NCBI GenBank assembly: GCA_021613375.1
Contig: CM038726.1
Span: 14,069,841-14,133,840 of the forward strand
Direction: 5' to 3'
Origin: Megaleporinus macrocephalus
Lineage: Eukaryota; Chordata; Actinopteri; Characiformes; Anostomidae
DNA length: 64,000 nucleotides
Made by a program: the position numbers and the translations under genes. A model generated the notes under the pieces. It was not told where the DNA came from. It ran no database searches and was given only the letters and a program-made list of their open reading frames with translations. This document shows, piece after piece, positions 42,995 to 55,739 of this stretch (positions within the stretch are counted from its first letter, which is position 1; each line of letters starts with the position of its first letter).

Positions 42995-43135
42995 CGTTAT
43001 TAATGTCCAGCGGCAAGAACAAACATATATATAAATATATATATTTTTTTAACTACATCATTTGGACATGACAGCTTTCCTTATTTGTCATGACGAATGG
43101 ACCAATAGAAATGCTCCAGTGTCATTGGAATAAAA
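42995..43135 (-). mobile_element. Copy of the ATATCGTC MITE family, reverse orientation
   Basis: ATGACGAATGGACCAATAGA at 43089 is the reverse of the family core TCTATTGGTCCATTCGTCAT. TATTAATGTCCAGCGG at 43000 corresponds to one terminal repeat. An AT run is inserted in the middle. Confidence 0.55.
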
Positions 43136-45090
43136 CCTCTTTACATTAGCTCCCAGAAAAGTCATGTTTTAGTTTGGGGTTTTGTTTCAGAAGAAATCTA
43201 TCACACGTATCTCTGAGGTGTCTAGTTTAAGGAAGAAGTGGAAAGGTTTTAATGGAAGTTAATGGAACAAGCACAGAGAGGTAAACGTCTGGATGGGTTG
43301 TTTGGTTTTACAGTAGGTGTTGTGGTAATTAATGGGGCTATTAACTCTGTAGTGTGCAAAGGTATATTGGATTTCTTCTTAACTAATAAACAAATTGTTA
43401 GTTAGGAATGGTTCAAATGATCTTAAACAGAAATAGACCTTAGTCTTGGTCTTTGAAAGAATACCTTGCTAAAAAAGAAAGAGAGGAAAACGATCATCTG
43501 TTTAACCCATTATTTTCACACCAGCCATGAAATACAATTCCCTCCTCTTTTGGAGTCCCTTAGTTGAGTGATGCATTTTTCTTCATGTGGATATGATACG
43601 TTTCTGTGAAAATACGTCATGTATGACACATAAAAGCGGCACTGACCTGGATTTTTGTAGAAATGTTTAAATGTTATCTTTGAAGTATTATTGCAGAATT
43701 TGTGCCTAATAGTTTAATATTAAGATATAAAGATACGTCTGTTTTATCTCTGCATGGCCATCTTTGTAGAAAGGTGTGAACCATTTTTACAGCAAGAGGG
43801 TTTTTACTGCTCTTTGCTCTCTAGCAGCTCAATGTACAATCCCAACACTTCACAAACACACACACAGAGTGCTGGGTAATCTGATAACAGAGTTATGGTA
43901 AAAAAACAAACATTAAATTTGATTACACTTACAATACTAAATATTAAATGTCCATTTCTAGTACATTTCCATTGCAATGATAGAATTCCAAGTAACGTGT
44001 CTTGTTTCGATGCTTTGTTTCAGAATATAATGAGGCTAATAAGAGTAATGCCTGAAATGTCCTAAATGTCTTTTTGGCCCAACCTACACATCCTAGATAT
44101 ATTATACACTTTACTGCTACCATTGAAAGTGAAGAATGTTTTGCTTTTCTTGTAAAGTTACTATTGGCAAGGTATGAGATTTAATGCAACTACCCTTACA
44201 TCATAAGAAGTATCTAACCTTTACCATATATTAATATATTGTACTAATTACCACTAAATATATACTAATATTCTAAAGGACCATTCAAATTAATGATTCA
44301 TTAATGGTTGTTTTTTCTAAATGAGAGCAGTTAGTGTAAAGTTATCTAGTACGAGGGGTCCACACTAAAAATATATTTAAGTCAAAAATGGCGTGTATAT
44401 AACCTCAGTTTAGTTTTCTACATAGTGAAGATAAATATGAAAATATGTATTCACTGTTAAGAAAGTTGCCTTCCCAGACTCTGACATGTTTGTGTGGGTG
44501 AACTCAAAATGACCGGGTCATCTGGGCTGGGTGGATCTGGAGGTGAGAACGTTCTTCTTATCACAGCAGCTATCTTACTTCACAAATGCTAGAAGCAACT
44601 GCTGTCAATCATGGAGACGTCGCTGTGGCATGAGAGCACTTTGCAGCCTTAGGGCAAGTCTGTTGACATCACCACTACACCGTGTCCTCCTACAGAGCGA
44701 TCCAGCTTAGAGAAAAATGCTAGCACCTTCTAGTCTTCCAGCTTCCTCCCTCTTTCTTTTGTTGAAGGGCGTAGACAGAATACTGTTGCATCAGCATAGA
44801 AGGAGACGCAAGACACACAGCTCTGTAAGCAAATGTCCTTTTATCAGAACATGGCAGGCGTGAAGAAACCGCGTGAACTTAGTGTCGTCTGATTGGCCAG
44901 GACAGTGGACCGGTTCACTTCTCATCATACAGTGTGACCACAAAGTTACTGCAAGCTAATGAATAAACATGAACGCTTAAGCACAAGAACGCTTAAACAA
45001 CCTAGAGGTGTGTATATGTAGCAATGCAGGGGTCAAGCCAGCGGCCCCCACATCAACATCCCGACTCAAACTGTGGAGCTATACTTTCTT
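43136..45090. other. Intergenic sequence without recognised feature
   Basis: AT-rich, mostly unique by eye. The part 44460-44960 is more GC-balanced. No gene recognised. Confidence 0.3.
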
Positions 45091-45093
45091 CCT

Positions 45094-45153
45094 GTTCCAC
45101 CTTAAATGATGTAGCAGTTATGTTCAGACAGCTGTTCAGGTTTAAGGTGGAAC
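45094..45153. mobile_element. Very short palindromic MITE-like element
   Basis: GTTCCACCTTAAA (45094-45106) and its exact inverse TTTAAGGTGGAAC (45141-45153) flank 34 bases. A half-copy, ATTCCACCTTAAATG, lies at 58213. This suggests a dispersed element. Confidence 0.45.
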
Positions 45154-48100
45154 GGAAGATTAAAAGGAAAGATTATCCAATTCAACAAAATGATGTAGTG
45201 TTGGCCCACACAACAATTTTCATACAAGTATTAGCAGTATTAGCGAGAACCACAGAAAACCAAAGCATGAATTGTTATTATTATGATTATTATTAGTAGT
45301 ATGATTCTAGTTCTGCCTACAAGATTTAACTGTATATAATTATTATTTAGTAACTCCTCAAACTGATTTTTAGTCCACACTATCTTTTATTTACAAAAGA
45401 TAAAACAAAGAAATGAAAGATAAATAAAGGAAATATAAATAAATTGGACTGTGAGGATAAAACAAACACTGAAAAGTAACATTTCCACTAATACTCTGCT
45501 TAATCACTAGTTAGTCACCTAGACAACGTTGAGCAAAAAGCTAGTTGACCACCAGCTTTGAGGACATATGGTGGACAGTGAGAAACCTTACCTAGCTAAC
45601 ATTTGTACTAACCTTTATCATTTTCATTATTTTATCACCATGTAGCCGCCTGATTTACTGTGTATAGCAAATAAATAATGAATAAGAGTAAGAAGAGAAG
45701 AAAACGTACAGATTTTAGAAAACGTGGGTTGCTATAGGGGGTGATGTGTGTGTGGACATGCTTCACACAAGGGTGGCGCTTTTGGAGAGCAGCCCATTGT
45801 ACGATTTTCACTTCATCCAACAACAAAAAAAGAAGAGGGTTGGACAGTAGCAGCCTAACAGCATTCTGTGAATGTTGCACGGTTTGGAGGGATGACTGGT
45901 TGACAGTTACGTGACAGCTTTCACACCTGACATGGCAGAACGAGGGTTGACTTTTTGTCTTGCCCGTCTACCTGATCCGCTGTACAGTTATAGGCTGACT
46001 AATAACAATGACGACCTCAGGCTGTCTAAATTACGTGTAATTGGCAGACTGAGTATTGAGTTACAGTTTATGTTATAGATAATCAGGGGGTCTGTCTCAA
46101 AAGGCTTGCTTACTCACCTGATCTTTAATCTTAGATCAAACTCTGGTGGCAGTGACTCCACTGCTGCTATTTAATGTAATAAATGCGTTACCTTCTACAT
46201 ATTTGGAACAAATTTAATTTTTCTTGTTCTGCAGTTCCTCCTCATGTTTTATGTGATTGGCTATTCGTCATAAATGTCACATTTATGTTTCATGTGCACA
46301 CAAACATGGATTAATCACAGTGTGCGCATCTAAACTTAATTAACAGTGAAAGTCATTGCCCACAGTTGTAAAATGAATTAACAGCAGCTGTGTTTGTTTG
46401 TCTAGAAGCCGAAGCTGAACGTGCTTTGTGAGGCAGACTGCATATTGACTTCATGTTGTGCAACTATAAGCTAAAGTAAACTGCATTAGGCTTTCAGCAG
46501 AGGCAGCACTGGCTCCTCCTATTGGCTCTGTACAACATGCATACCTACATCATCACACATTTGCCTCAAACCAACTGCTAATGTGGTTTCTGCCTTTGTA
46601 TGAAACACTTCTTTCCAAAAAAAAAAGAAACGAATTAGCTTTTTGGACGCCTAACCTGTCCTGGCTGATTGACTACATTTGGGATGAAGGAGGCGACAAC
46701 TAAATTAAGCCTTAGACCGAGGAGTACTGTATCATTTATGTGTTGGTAGAACTGGGCTAGTACTCAGTTAGACATAGCTAAACATGTTTGCTCTGTGGTT
46801 TTGTGTTTGATTGACTATGACTGCTGAAGGCAAAGACGATTGGCCAATCACCAAGTCGAATAACCTGCACTCTTCATGTGCTGCAGGCTTCATCCACACT
46901 GCTGTGCTCTACATTCAGTGATAAAACTCCATGTTATAATGCTAGCTAACTTGTGTAATAGTGAAATAGAAATAAACATGTGTAACAAAACCAAGTGTGG
47001 CTTCTATAATAATGCCACCTACAACCTTCTCGTCTAAAAACATATCATTGATCACCTTTTTGTGATTATACTCTCTCATACCTTAATTAAATTCAAAGGT
47101 GCTAGGTAAATGTTGTGTGTCATAGGGCCATATTTAAATTAACATTGATCCTTTTGTCAGCTTTAGATGAATATGTTGGGGATCCCCCACAAAACACCAG
47201 TGGTGAGCTGGAGTCATATATGATATTGAGGACAACAATGCTCATTTCTGTTAGTGCCCTTATACATGACATGTGTACAGTTTGGTTTGTTTCTTTTTTG
47301 GAGTAAATGACACACACCATTGACTGTAAAGCGCAATAGCTGTAAGAAACAAAACCAACAGAGACTCACCAGACCTGAATTAGTGTCTCTGGGTTGTTTT
47401 ATAAACTGTGTCAAGTGAATAAAGGTCCACTCTGTCTGCCTTAGAACACAAATCTCGAGTTTCTTGAGTCTTCCTGCATTAAGTTGGTGCAATAACCCCA
47501 CTGAATGTGTTGTTAGTACAACTGACTGCACAGAAACTTAACATACAGCATAGCGTTATTAATATATGTACTGGGTAGTTCAAAGATTTACTATTGTTAT
47601 CAACACTGTACACTGGACTGTTTTCCCCCAGTCCCCCTACTCACTAGTATTAGTAAACGAATGGCAATTAACAGGTATATATTTTTGGTGATTCTATTCA
47701 AAACGCAGGCATCTGAAGCTTGTAAAAAAATATATACATATAATTTACCTTGTTACAGTAACCCATTAAAGAGCCCTAGCATAGAACTGCCACTGTTTTC
47801 CACTCTTAATAACTGACCAAAACACATGGATTAGGTGATCACACATATTCACACTCAGTGACTTATCTAGAACTTCAAGAAGGCCTAGAGTGATGTTTTG
47901 TAACATAGCATTGGAAATCAAAATGTGATTGGTTGATTCAACTGTTTATTCTTAATTGTAGTGTTTTATATTAGTAATCTTATATATTAGGCTTTCAGTT
48001 GAGCTCCTAACCGTAGTCCTAACCAGTGGGAAAGCTAGCAAGACCATATCTACGTACATACTGCAGAGTGATAAACATTCTGATTGGACAGTTTTCTGTT

Positions 48101-48349
48101 TAACATTTTTGTGTGCAAAAAAGTCAAATATCAGTACAATATGTGCAAAATTTAAATACAACAGACATTATGATCATATGATTCAAAATCTACATATAAT
48201 TATACATATTTATTAATTAATAATAATAACAATATGTAATAATCATATATACTATGTAATACTAATACTAATATATAATGTTAACAATCAGCCTTACTGC
48301 TTATAATCAGTATTACTATATTTGGTCATTCAAGTGTGGTGCTGTGCTG
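45154..48349. other. Intergenic sequence without recognised feature
   Basis: Contains a short ATT repeat near 45275-45298 and AT-rich stretches near 47720-47750 and 48180-48290. No gene or clear element recognised. Confidence 0.3.
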
Positions 48350-48780
48350 TACTGGACATTTTCACTGGACTCACAGCAGTGCAAGAGGTGCTCGACAGCC
48401 TCAGGGTAAATGACACGCTAATGTGGAGAGTCTTGACTTCTCTGACCCCAAACACCCTTTCACAGGTTTAGAACAACACATTCCCAGTTTTTAATCAAGA
48501 CCACTCGAATCCTCTCTCCCCCAGAGAGGGCAGTCATTGCATGAAATGATACAAATATAAATCCCTGTCAGGCTTTATTGGCATTTTATGTTTCATGTCA
48601 ATCACGTCTCATATGAGGTGTTATTCACTCGGCCATTAGTTTATTTGCTCTGTGAAGCACGCTTGTGTCACTGTTGCACTATTAAAATGAAATATGCTCC
48701 AGGATAGGAGGGGTCATTGTGTGATCTGAGAGAGGGCCGTGCAGTGAAACTGAAATTACACTACTGGAGAAGCTTATTTT
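48350..48780. promoter_or_regulatory. Candidate distal conserved element downstream of lmx1b
   Basis: A unique block with CATGAAATGATACAAATATAA, GCCATTAGTTTATTTGCTCT, TGTCAATCACGTC (TGTCAA, PBX/MEIS-like) and ACACGCTAATGTGG. It stands out from AT-rich repetitive surroundings about 9 kb past the gene end. Called from composition and motif content only. Confidence 0.25.
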
Positions 48781-50440
48781 AAGTGAATAAATTGAGCTGT
48801 TTGTTTACAGTAACCTTCACGGTCTTGCTTTGACGTTTGCCATGTATTTTAGTTTAAGGTACTAAGTATACTGTACAGCTCAATTTTCATATGAATTATT
48901 TTAAATGATAAAAGAGTGGGGATCAGAAACTCTAAGCCTGATTAATTTTAATATTTTACAATGCTTTTAATTGCCTGTCTTTACATACCTGTGCCCTGTC
49001 ACGAACACTTAAAGCTGCTGCCTGCTGCTGACCCACTGCCCACACTGGTTACTGGCCACAGTTATATATGTTTGCACAGTAGCTTAAAAAAGATTTCTGA
49101 GTTCTGATCTGTCTATTCACGTTACAGTCAGATGGCCACATATGAGGTGAAATATCCAAGCTAGCATGTACGCATGTAAAAGAGGTCTCACTTTTAAAAC
49201 AACATACATTTTCTTTTCCTTTACTAACATTTTTGGAATGTCATTAATAAGATTTTTTTATTTTTTTATTTAATTTTATTTATTCGATTTTCATCTTTGT
49301 AGCTGAGCAAGTGACTCAACACTTATAAAATGTTTTATTGTGTTTTATTAAATACTATTTTCATTTTATATGTTGGTCAAACTTTATTCTTGCATGGCTA
49401 GCAGGGGTGTCCTTACTCCTTGCCTTTCACCGCTCATTGCCCACTAGCAGCTCAACCCAGAGAGCCACAACAGACCACATGAAAGGTTTCAAAGGTTTTT
49501 CAAACTCACATCTTTTATTTACAATAATAATAAAACATAATAAATCAAGAGTCCATCATTCAATAAGACATTAGACTTGTTTCAGACATGTAGAACATCT
49601 CAGTTCAGTTGAAAGCACTTCATGTGGTCAAAGATGGTTTTAAAGTTGATCATAATACTCTTGCTCCTGAATGGTATGTGTATAGGTTTTCATTCACTCC
49701 CATTTCAGCTTACTGGTACATGCCTGTGGAATGCTAAAGCAGACGTGTATTTGAAGCTTGACCTCAGTGTTGAGGCCTTTAGTGCCCTATGTTTTGGTGA
49801 TGACCCCTCTAGGTTAACTTAGGCCCAGGGCTACTCATGCCCTCCTGTCGCCCCCAGCAACAAGCACCTTTCCCATCTAGCTGAGGTGGAATGGCTTGGT
49901 GGAATAGTTTCAAAACATCTTCTGTGAAATCCGTTCTCCTTTTCTCTGTTTTTGCTTTTCTGTTTACTTTTCTGCATATTGCTTAAATGCATCCTGCATA
50001 TCTGTTGATAGTAAAGTACTGTCCTATTGCTAAGGTGTGATATTTAAACCATTCATTTAAGCCACAATCGCATTAAACCTTAGTAAAGCTAGCTTTAGCT
50101 GAAAAAAATGACTTAGAAGGTGAAAAAAATAACTTTCAGTATCTGTTGGTTTCACTATGTGCTCATTTAATTTAGGTGGACTTTAACTGTGTCAGTTTGT
50201 GAAACTTAAAGCAATGTAATGATCTTTTTTGCCTATAGATGCAAAATACTGGCTAACTAGCTAATGTTAGCTGTTTATTGAACAAAGTGACTGTTTGACA
50301 TTAGCATGGTTTTATTATTACAATTCATGGGCTTATTTGAGTCCGACATGATAAATTGCTACCTTGGAAATCAACAAAATATAAAAGACACCAGCCAACT
50401 TGGAGCAGATGACATGACCTCTGATGTGAAGCCATCACAA
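48781..50440. other. Intergenic sequence without recognised feature
   Basis: AT-rich with T runs near 49252-49285. No gene recognised. Confidence 0.3.
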
Positions 50441-50449
50441 ACAATCAAC

Positions 50450-51110
50450 AAAAGATGAGATAATCCTTTATTAGTCCCGCGATGGGGAGTTACTAATTCT
50501 ATTTCCTGTAAGTGTGTAGTGTTTAGGTGTGTGTGTATATAGTCCGCTGTGTATGTGTGGTCTGCTGGGAGCAGTGCTGGTTGTAGAGTCTAACAGCAGC
50601 AGGAAGGAAGGATCTGCAATGCTGTTCCTTCACACACTTGGGGTGAAGCAGCCTGTCGCTGAAGGAGCTGCCCAGCTAAGTCTTAGGCATGGGGTGAAAT
50701 TCATTCTGCAACATAGATACCAGCTTGGCTAACATCCTCCTGTCTTCTACCACCTGACTGGGTCTAATGGGCTTCCCAGGACAGAGCTTGCCCTCTTAAT
50801 GAGTTTGTCCAGTCTCTTCTTGTCTGCTGTCGAGATGCGTCCGTCCCAACAAACCAATCCGTAAAAGATGGCTGACACCACCACGGTGTCAAAAAAGGTG
50901 CTCAGGAGTTTTCCCTGCACTCCAAATCTCCTCAGCAGGTACAGTCTGCTCTGGATTTTTTGCTAAAGTGCAGTGGTGTTAACTGACCAGTCCAGTTTGT
51001 TGTTTACGTGAACACCCAGGTACTTATAAGAGTCCACTCTCTCAATGTCCATACCCTGGATGTTCACTGATGGAGGGGGATCCCAAAATGCAAACCCCAA
51101 CTCAGCCTGT
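50450..51110 (-). mobile_element. LINE fragment: C-terminal part of reverse transcriptase and 3' end
   Basis: Read from about 51080 down, the minus strand encodes VDSYKYLGVHVNNKLDWS, a stop, SRLYLLRRFGVQG, then FFDTVVVSAIFYGLVCW and DKKRLDKLIKRASSVLG. This is the thumb/C-terminal region of a non-LTR retrotransposon polymerase (L2/CR1- or Rex1-like). An in-frame TAG follows VNTTAL. The low-coordinate side carries GATAATCCTTTATTAGTCCC, a familiar 3' end of fish LINEs. It is 5'-truncated and dead. Confidence 0.8.
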
Positions 51111-51117
51111 TGATCTG

Positions 51118-51147
51118 GATGGATGGATGGGTGGATGGATGGATGGA
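51118..51147. repeat. (GGAT)n microsatellite
   Basis: About seven GGAT/GGGT units next to the 5' side of the LINE fragment. Confidence 0.9.
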
Positions 51148-52200
51148 AAAAAAATAAAAAGTGTATAAGGACAGGTTAAATTATTAACCAATTCCATATT
51201 TCTGACTTCAGTCAGTTTTCAAAATAATTTTTGAAAATAGTAGCTTTTATGTGGTATCACATTAGTCTATTAAACTTACGAATTATGGATTTCTGCTTGT
51301 ACTATAAGAAGTTATTTCTCTATGATTTTGGACCAGTTCTATCTTATTCAAACTTTCATTCCCTCAAATTGAATAGCTATGAATCATTAACATATAATAG
51401 GGGTCAGCTTATACAGAGCTGTGTACAGTAACATATATTTACAAGTGTATTTCTTACATGAACACCGTCTGCATAGATCCTGTCATTCTTTGAATTGGCA
51501 AATAATGATTGTGACCAAAGGTGTAATTCACTGACCTAGAAGACCGTTTATGTATTGTATCTATTCATTTAGCCCATATGCTCTATGACACTGGGCTGTG
51601 TGTACATTAGCCGTGCTTGAGCTCAGTGCAATTGAGTAAAGTAAGCAAGCTGGGTCAGGAAGTAGACATAGCAGTAGTTTACATAGCTTTAGCGCTGATC
51701 TGTAAATGGTGCCGAGATCAAATCCATCCAGTTATTTGCTCTCTTGTTATGAAACCCTGCTTGCATGAATGTGACTTCCCTCCATAAAGCTATAATCAGA
51801 GATTACACGCTAAGTCCCATGTTAGTTTCTTTCCTTTGACTTGTTTGCTTTTGCGTAATATGTGACTAGCCAGTCGGTGTTTTCCTGATTTTTTTAATTA
51901 AAGCTATCAAGCAAATTTATAGAGTACACAAGATAAAAGAAAACAAATGAATTTCATTAATTAAAGCTACCGTCAGCCATTAATGTTTACTAGAACACCA
52001 AATCTGGACATCTGAGAAGAAGCTTTAATAAACTGACTTATGTAATTTTGTAAGACAGGAAGATTTTCATATGAGCTCTCGTTCATTAATAGCAGCACTA
52101 GATTAGTAGAGAAAATATAAAGTACACCCAGTACACCTCCTCATCTTTCATATTCTTTTACTTGTCTTACTCACTCACTGGTGTCTCCCTGCCAAACTTT
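51148..52200. other. Intergenic sequence, one unique block
   Basis: Mostly AT-rich. The stretch 51580-51840 (TGAGCTCAGTGCAATTGAG, AGGAAGTAGACATAGC) is unique and less AT-rich, a weak candidate conserved element. No gene recognised. Confidence 0.25.
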
Positions 52201-52204
52201 CCAT

Positions 52205-52455
52205 TGTGTGTACACCACTGATGTGTTGTGCTGGTATGAGTGGATCAGATGCAGCAGTGCTGCTGAAGTTTTAGACACCTCAGTGTCACCAACCAAAATT
52301 ATCCAGCCAACCTCTAGATTACCTCTGATGAAGGACTAAAGAATGACCAACACAAACTGTGCATCTATCGTCTCTGATTTTACATCTACATGTTGGACCA
52401 ACAAGATAGGAGTTTCTTAAAAGTGGACAGTGAGAGAGTGGACACAGTGTTTACA
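52205..52455. mobile_element. Partial copy of the GGTGGTCC dispersed repeat
   Basis: Shares GAGTGGATCAGATGCAGCAG, TGCTGCTGAAGTTTTAGACA, CTGATGAAGGACTAAAGAAT and GTGGACACAGTGTTTA with 37925-38300, in the same order. Both outer ends are missing. Confidence 0.65.
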
Positions 52456-54580
52456 AACTCCAAACTGCATTTCCCATCACTTAAAACGTAATTCAAATTC
52501 AAATACAGTTTACCCTTTATTTTCATCTCAGTGTATAAAGGCTAGAACATTTATGGAACAGAAAAGTTTTTTAATATTTCATTAATGATCTGATAGACAA
52601 ATCATCATCTCACTTTAACTGATATTGCATTTTTACTATTAACAAGGCTCTTCTGTCAATCAAAAGCTGTGTGTGTGATGTCGGAAGCTACTTTTTGTTT
52701 TTAAAAGAAAGTAATGCAAAAAGTTAAATGTGTGGTGCAGCTAGCGTACGGGTAGTATTTGTTTAGTAACATGAAAAGCAGATGTCTCTGGTGACATTTT
52801 ACCAGTTTACACATTTTAACCAACCAAGCCTTTCAATCAAAGGTGGTTTGATGATGTTTTTTGAATAAGTGATTGTTTACTGATATGGATATAGATAAAG
52901 AGATTTAAGGCTCTAAAATTAGTTCACACATAAGGTAGTTCACATGATAAAGCTGTTTATGGGAGCTCGAGCTTTGCTGGGAAACTTGGAGTAAATCATA
53001 AGTTTAGTCATAATTCTATGAAAATCAACTACTATTAGCCAGTTAAGCAGATCTAGTCATGCTTCATCACTTCCTCTTAAAACACACCTTGCACTAAAAA
53101 GTCTGGCCCCTGTATCTGATTGACAGGAGTGTGTCCTCCACAATGAAAATGCAGTTGCAAACGAGGTTTATTTAAAAAAAAAAACAGCACGAGAGGACAA
53201 CGGCTCAGCGCTACTGAATGTCCAGGACGGTGGGCAGGTCACCTCTGGCCACAGATTTACAGTTCACAGTACCTTCCAGCTAAATTGTTAGCTCCGGAGG
53301 CGTATCATTTCAAATGTAAAGTCTCTCTTTATCCGCAGCGTGGTGCCTCCCATGAACCTCTGCGCATTGCTGTTCCGTGTCCTAAATTTTTTCAGCCACT
53401 ACACACAGAAACGCATTCAGTGTGCTTTATTCAGTGACTTTGAATATTTTTATACATCACACTCACATGGAAAATGTACACGATTCAATTTACTCCATTA
53501 ATTTTCCTTTACAGGCTAAGAAAGTTTTGTTCTCCTATAAAGTCTCTGTTCTGTAGCTTTTCTGAGATTTGCAAGTGACTTAGGACATCTTTTGGATAAC
53601 AATGAGCTAAAACACAACATCATCTTGAACAGGCTGAGAGCTACTTAACGCCTTCTCTTTATCAATTCTCTCATAAAAGTTATTAACTGGTCTATCAAAG
53701 TGAAGGTGTCAGTCTTTCCTTGCTATTAAGCCTACAGTATGGGTGGAGGTAAACGTGGACGAGTCACTTTATGGCTCCTACATCTGTGTTTTTGTGCAGG
53801 GAGGTGTCCGTTTTCTCTCTTAAACGCATGTAAAAGCTGTTTTATGTGCAGTTGGCCGAAGACTCCTGCGACTGGTGCACCGCCCGTCTGGATGCCAGTC
53901 TGTGACGCAGTACGGTGGCACAACATTCTCGCAAAAGCGATACATGTGGTCAGGATGATTAATGGCAGTGCAAAGTTCACATTTAACAATTCTTAGTCAG
54001 CTTTACTCAGTGAAAGGGAATATCACAGTCTGTGAGGACAATATGATGTAAGCTATAAAATACAGCCTGTATATATAACTTTTCTACAGTGTTATGTCTT
54101 GGCTTCTAGTTAGGGGCTGGATGTGGTGGCGTACACGTGTTAAGCAACAATACAATGAATCCTATTAATAGCATTGAAATCAGCACTGGTTTTAAAAGCC
54201 ACTCATTAAGTGGATAACTCACCATTTAGCTGGCAACAAACAACAAATTCACTCTTTAAAAAAGGTTCCTTAATGGTTTTTGGACTGTATACTCTGTAAA
54301 TAAAAAACTTTTGTTTAGAGCAGGATCTGTACATGCGTCTATGCATTCCTGTCCTGGGGAAGACAGCAGGTTCTTTGTCTGCGGTCGTCTGCAGGCCATT
54401 TTGATTCAGATATTTTTTGCGTCCCCCGTCGGCTCCCGAGACCAAACCAACGCTACGGACTCCATTACCCACAACCAGTCACATGACTACGAGCGAGTAA
54501 TAGAGTTCTTATTCACCGTATTTCACCACTCCCACTTTCAAACGTGTGTTTCTTCGGCCTTTCTGTTAGAACTTTCAGCC
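52456..54580. other. Intergenic sequence without recognised feature
   Basis: Unique-looking sequence. Overlapping 85-codon frames on both strands at 53732-53996 look like nothing I know. No gene recognised. Confidence 0.3.
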
Positions 54581-54587
54581 AGCTAAC

Positions 54588-54845
54588 CAAAATGAATACA
54601 GTTACATGGGAAGAGACCAGAGAGGTAATAAGAATTTCGAATGGGACAACACTGTCTCATCCAAGGTTAATAACGCAGTTGATGGATGATATGAAAGGGT
54701 GACCTGCGGTTACTTATGTTGACATTTTTAAATTAATTTGTACTCGGTAGGTGTAGACGGTTCGGCAATAAAAAACTATAAATGTACTGAAGCGTATCAG
54801 TACCTGCACAGTGGGAAGGTGGGCGTGTACTCCTACATAAAGACG
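54588..54845 (+). pseudogene. Possible two-exon remnant of a fish transposon-associated protein gene
   Basis: A short start MNTVTWEETRE (from 54592) is followed by a GTAATA donor-like site. Then, after ggtag at 54750, comes VDGSAIKNYKCTEAYQYLHS and GKVGVYSYIKT and a gtgagt donor-like site at 54846. The second piece resembles, from memory, an N-terminal segment of YqaJ-type fish transposon proteins (a SYKSLEAY-...-GxV pattern). No downstream exons were found. Tentative. Confidence 0.25.
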
Positions 54846-55254
54846 GTGAGTTTATATTTCTGAAAGTCGGTGTAGACCCAAGTCAAGCCAGCTGCCCGAG
54901 CCACTCTGCGTGGGGTGTTAGTTACAGCCCATATAGCCTAGCACGGTGAACACTGATCAAAAACAGTTACTTAACTGATAGACTCACCAGCACCCGACAC
55001 GTCTGCTTCCTCTGAGCTTCATAACCGAGTCATTTTTCTAGATAAGGATGCTGGTTCCCCTCCACAGAATGGAACAGACATATGGAGGTTTGGGTGGATG
55101 TTTTAAATTTAGTGCTTCAGCCAGTGACGCAGGTGCTCTTCTTTGGAAGGCGGCCCCCAACACTCTGATCTTTATGTGCTGTGTTCGTAATTCTATTGTT
55201 TAAGCCAAGTTTTACTCTTCTTCCAATTATTGCGACTCCCTCTAACTGAACATG

Positions 55255-55680
55255 TTATGCTATGTTAGGCCCGGGTCACCGGATTATTGATTGTTGTCAC
55301 CTGTGCCCATGTCTATTTAGCCTCTGCTAGTCTCTGTTTGTTGCCAAGTTTTGACTGTTGCAGCATTACGAAGCGGTCCATTGTTCTATTTACTACTCCC
55401 GTGTATACCTTTTTCTGTCCCTCGACTCGTTTCTGCCTAGCCCTATTTATTGGATACCATGTATGACGTTATTCTGTTTTTTGACTCTGCCTTGGTCTTG
55501 CCCTATTTTTGCTGGATCTCATGGTTTTTGGACTTTTAGCGTCTCATCTCTTGGTTTATCTTTGGTTACTCTGGTTTTGACGTGGACTGTTTTTGACATG
55601 GCCTTTTTATCACACGCCATATATAAAAGCCTCTAGACTTATAACTTTGCGCTTGTCTCAATTCTGTTGGTTTCTGACAA
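55255..55680 (+). mobile_element. Possible solo LTR of a retrotransposon
   Basis: T/C-rich sequence with TATATAAAAGCC at 55620, TGCGCTTGTCTCAATTCTG and a TTTCTGACA end at 55680, laid out like a fish Gypsy-type LTR. The upstream part (GGGTCACCGGATTATTGATT) may be its left side. No target duplication or adjacent internal region was identified. Confidence 0.3.
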
Positions 55681-55739
55681 TATTTTAAATTAATATGAAC
55701 AAATAAAATGTTATGGTCTCAGGAGCCCCTTTGGCACAA

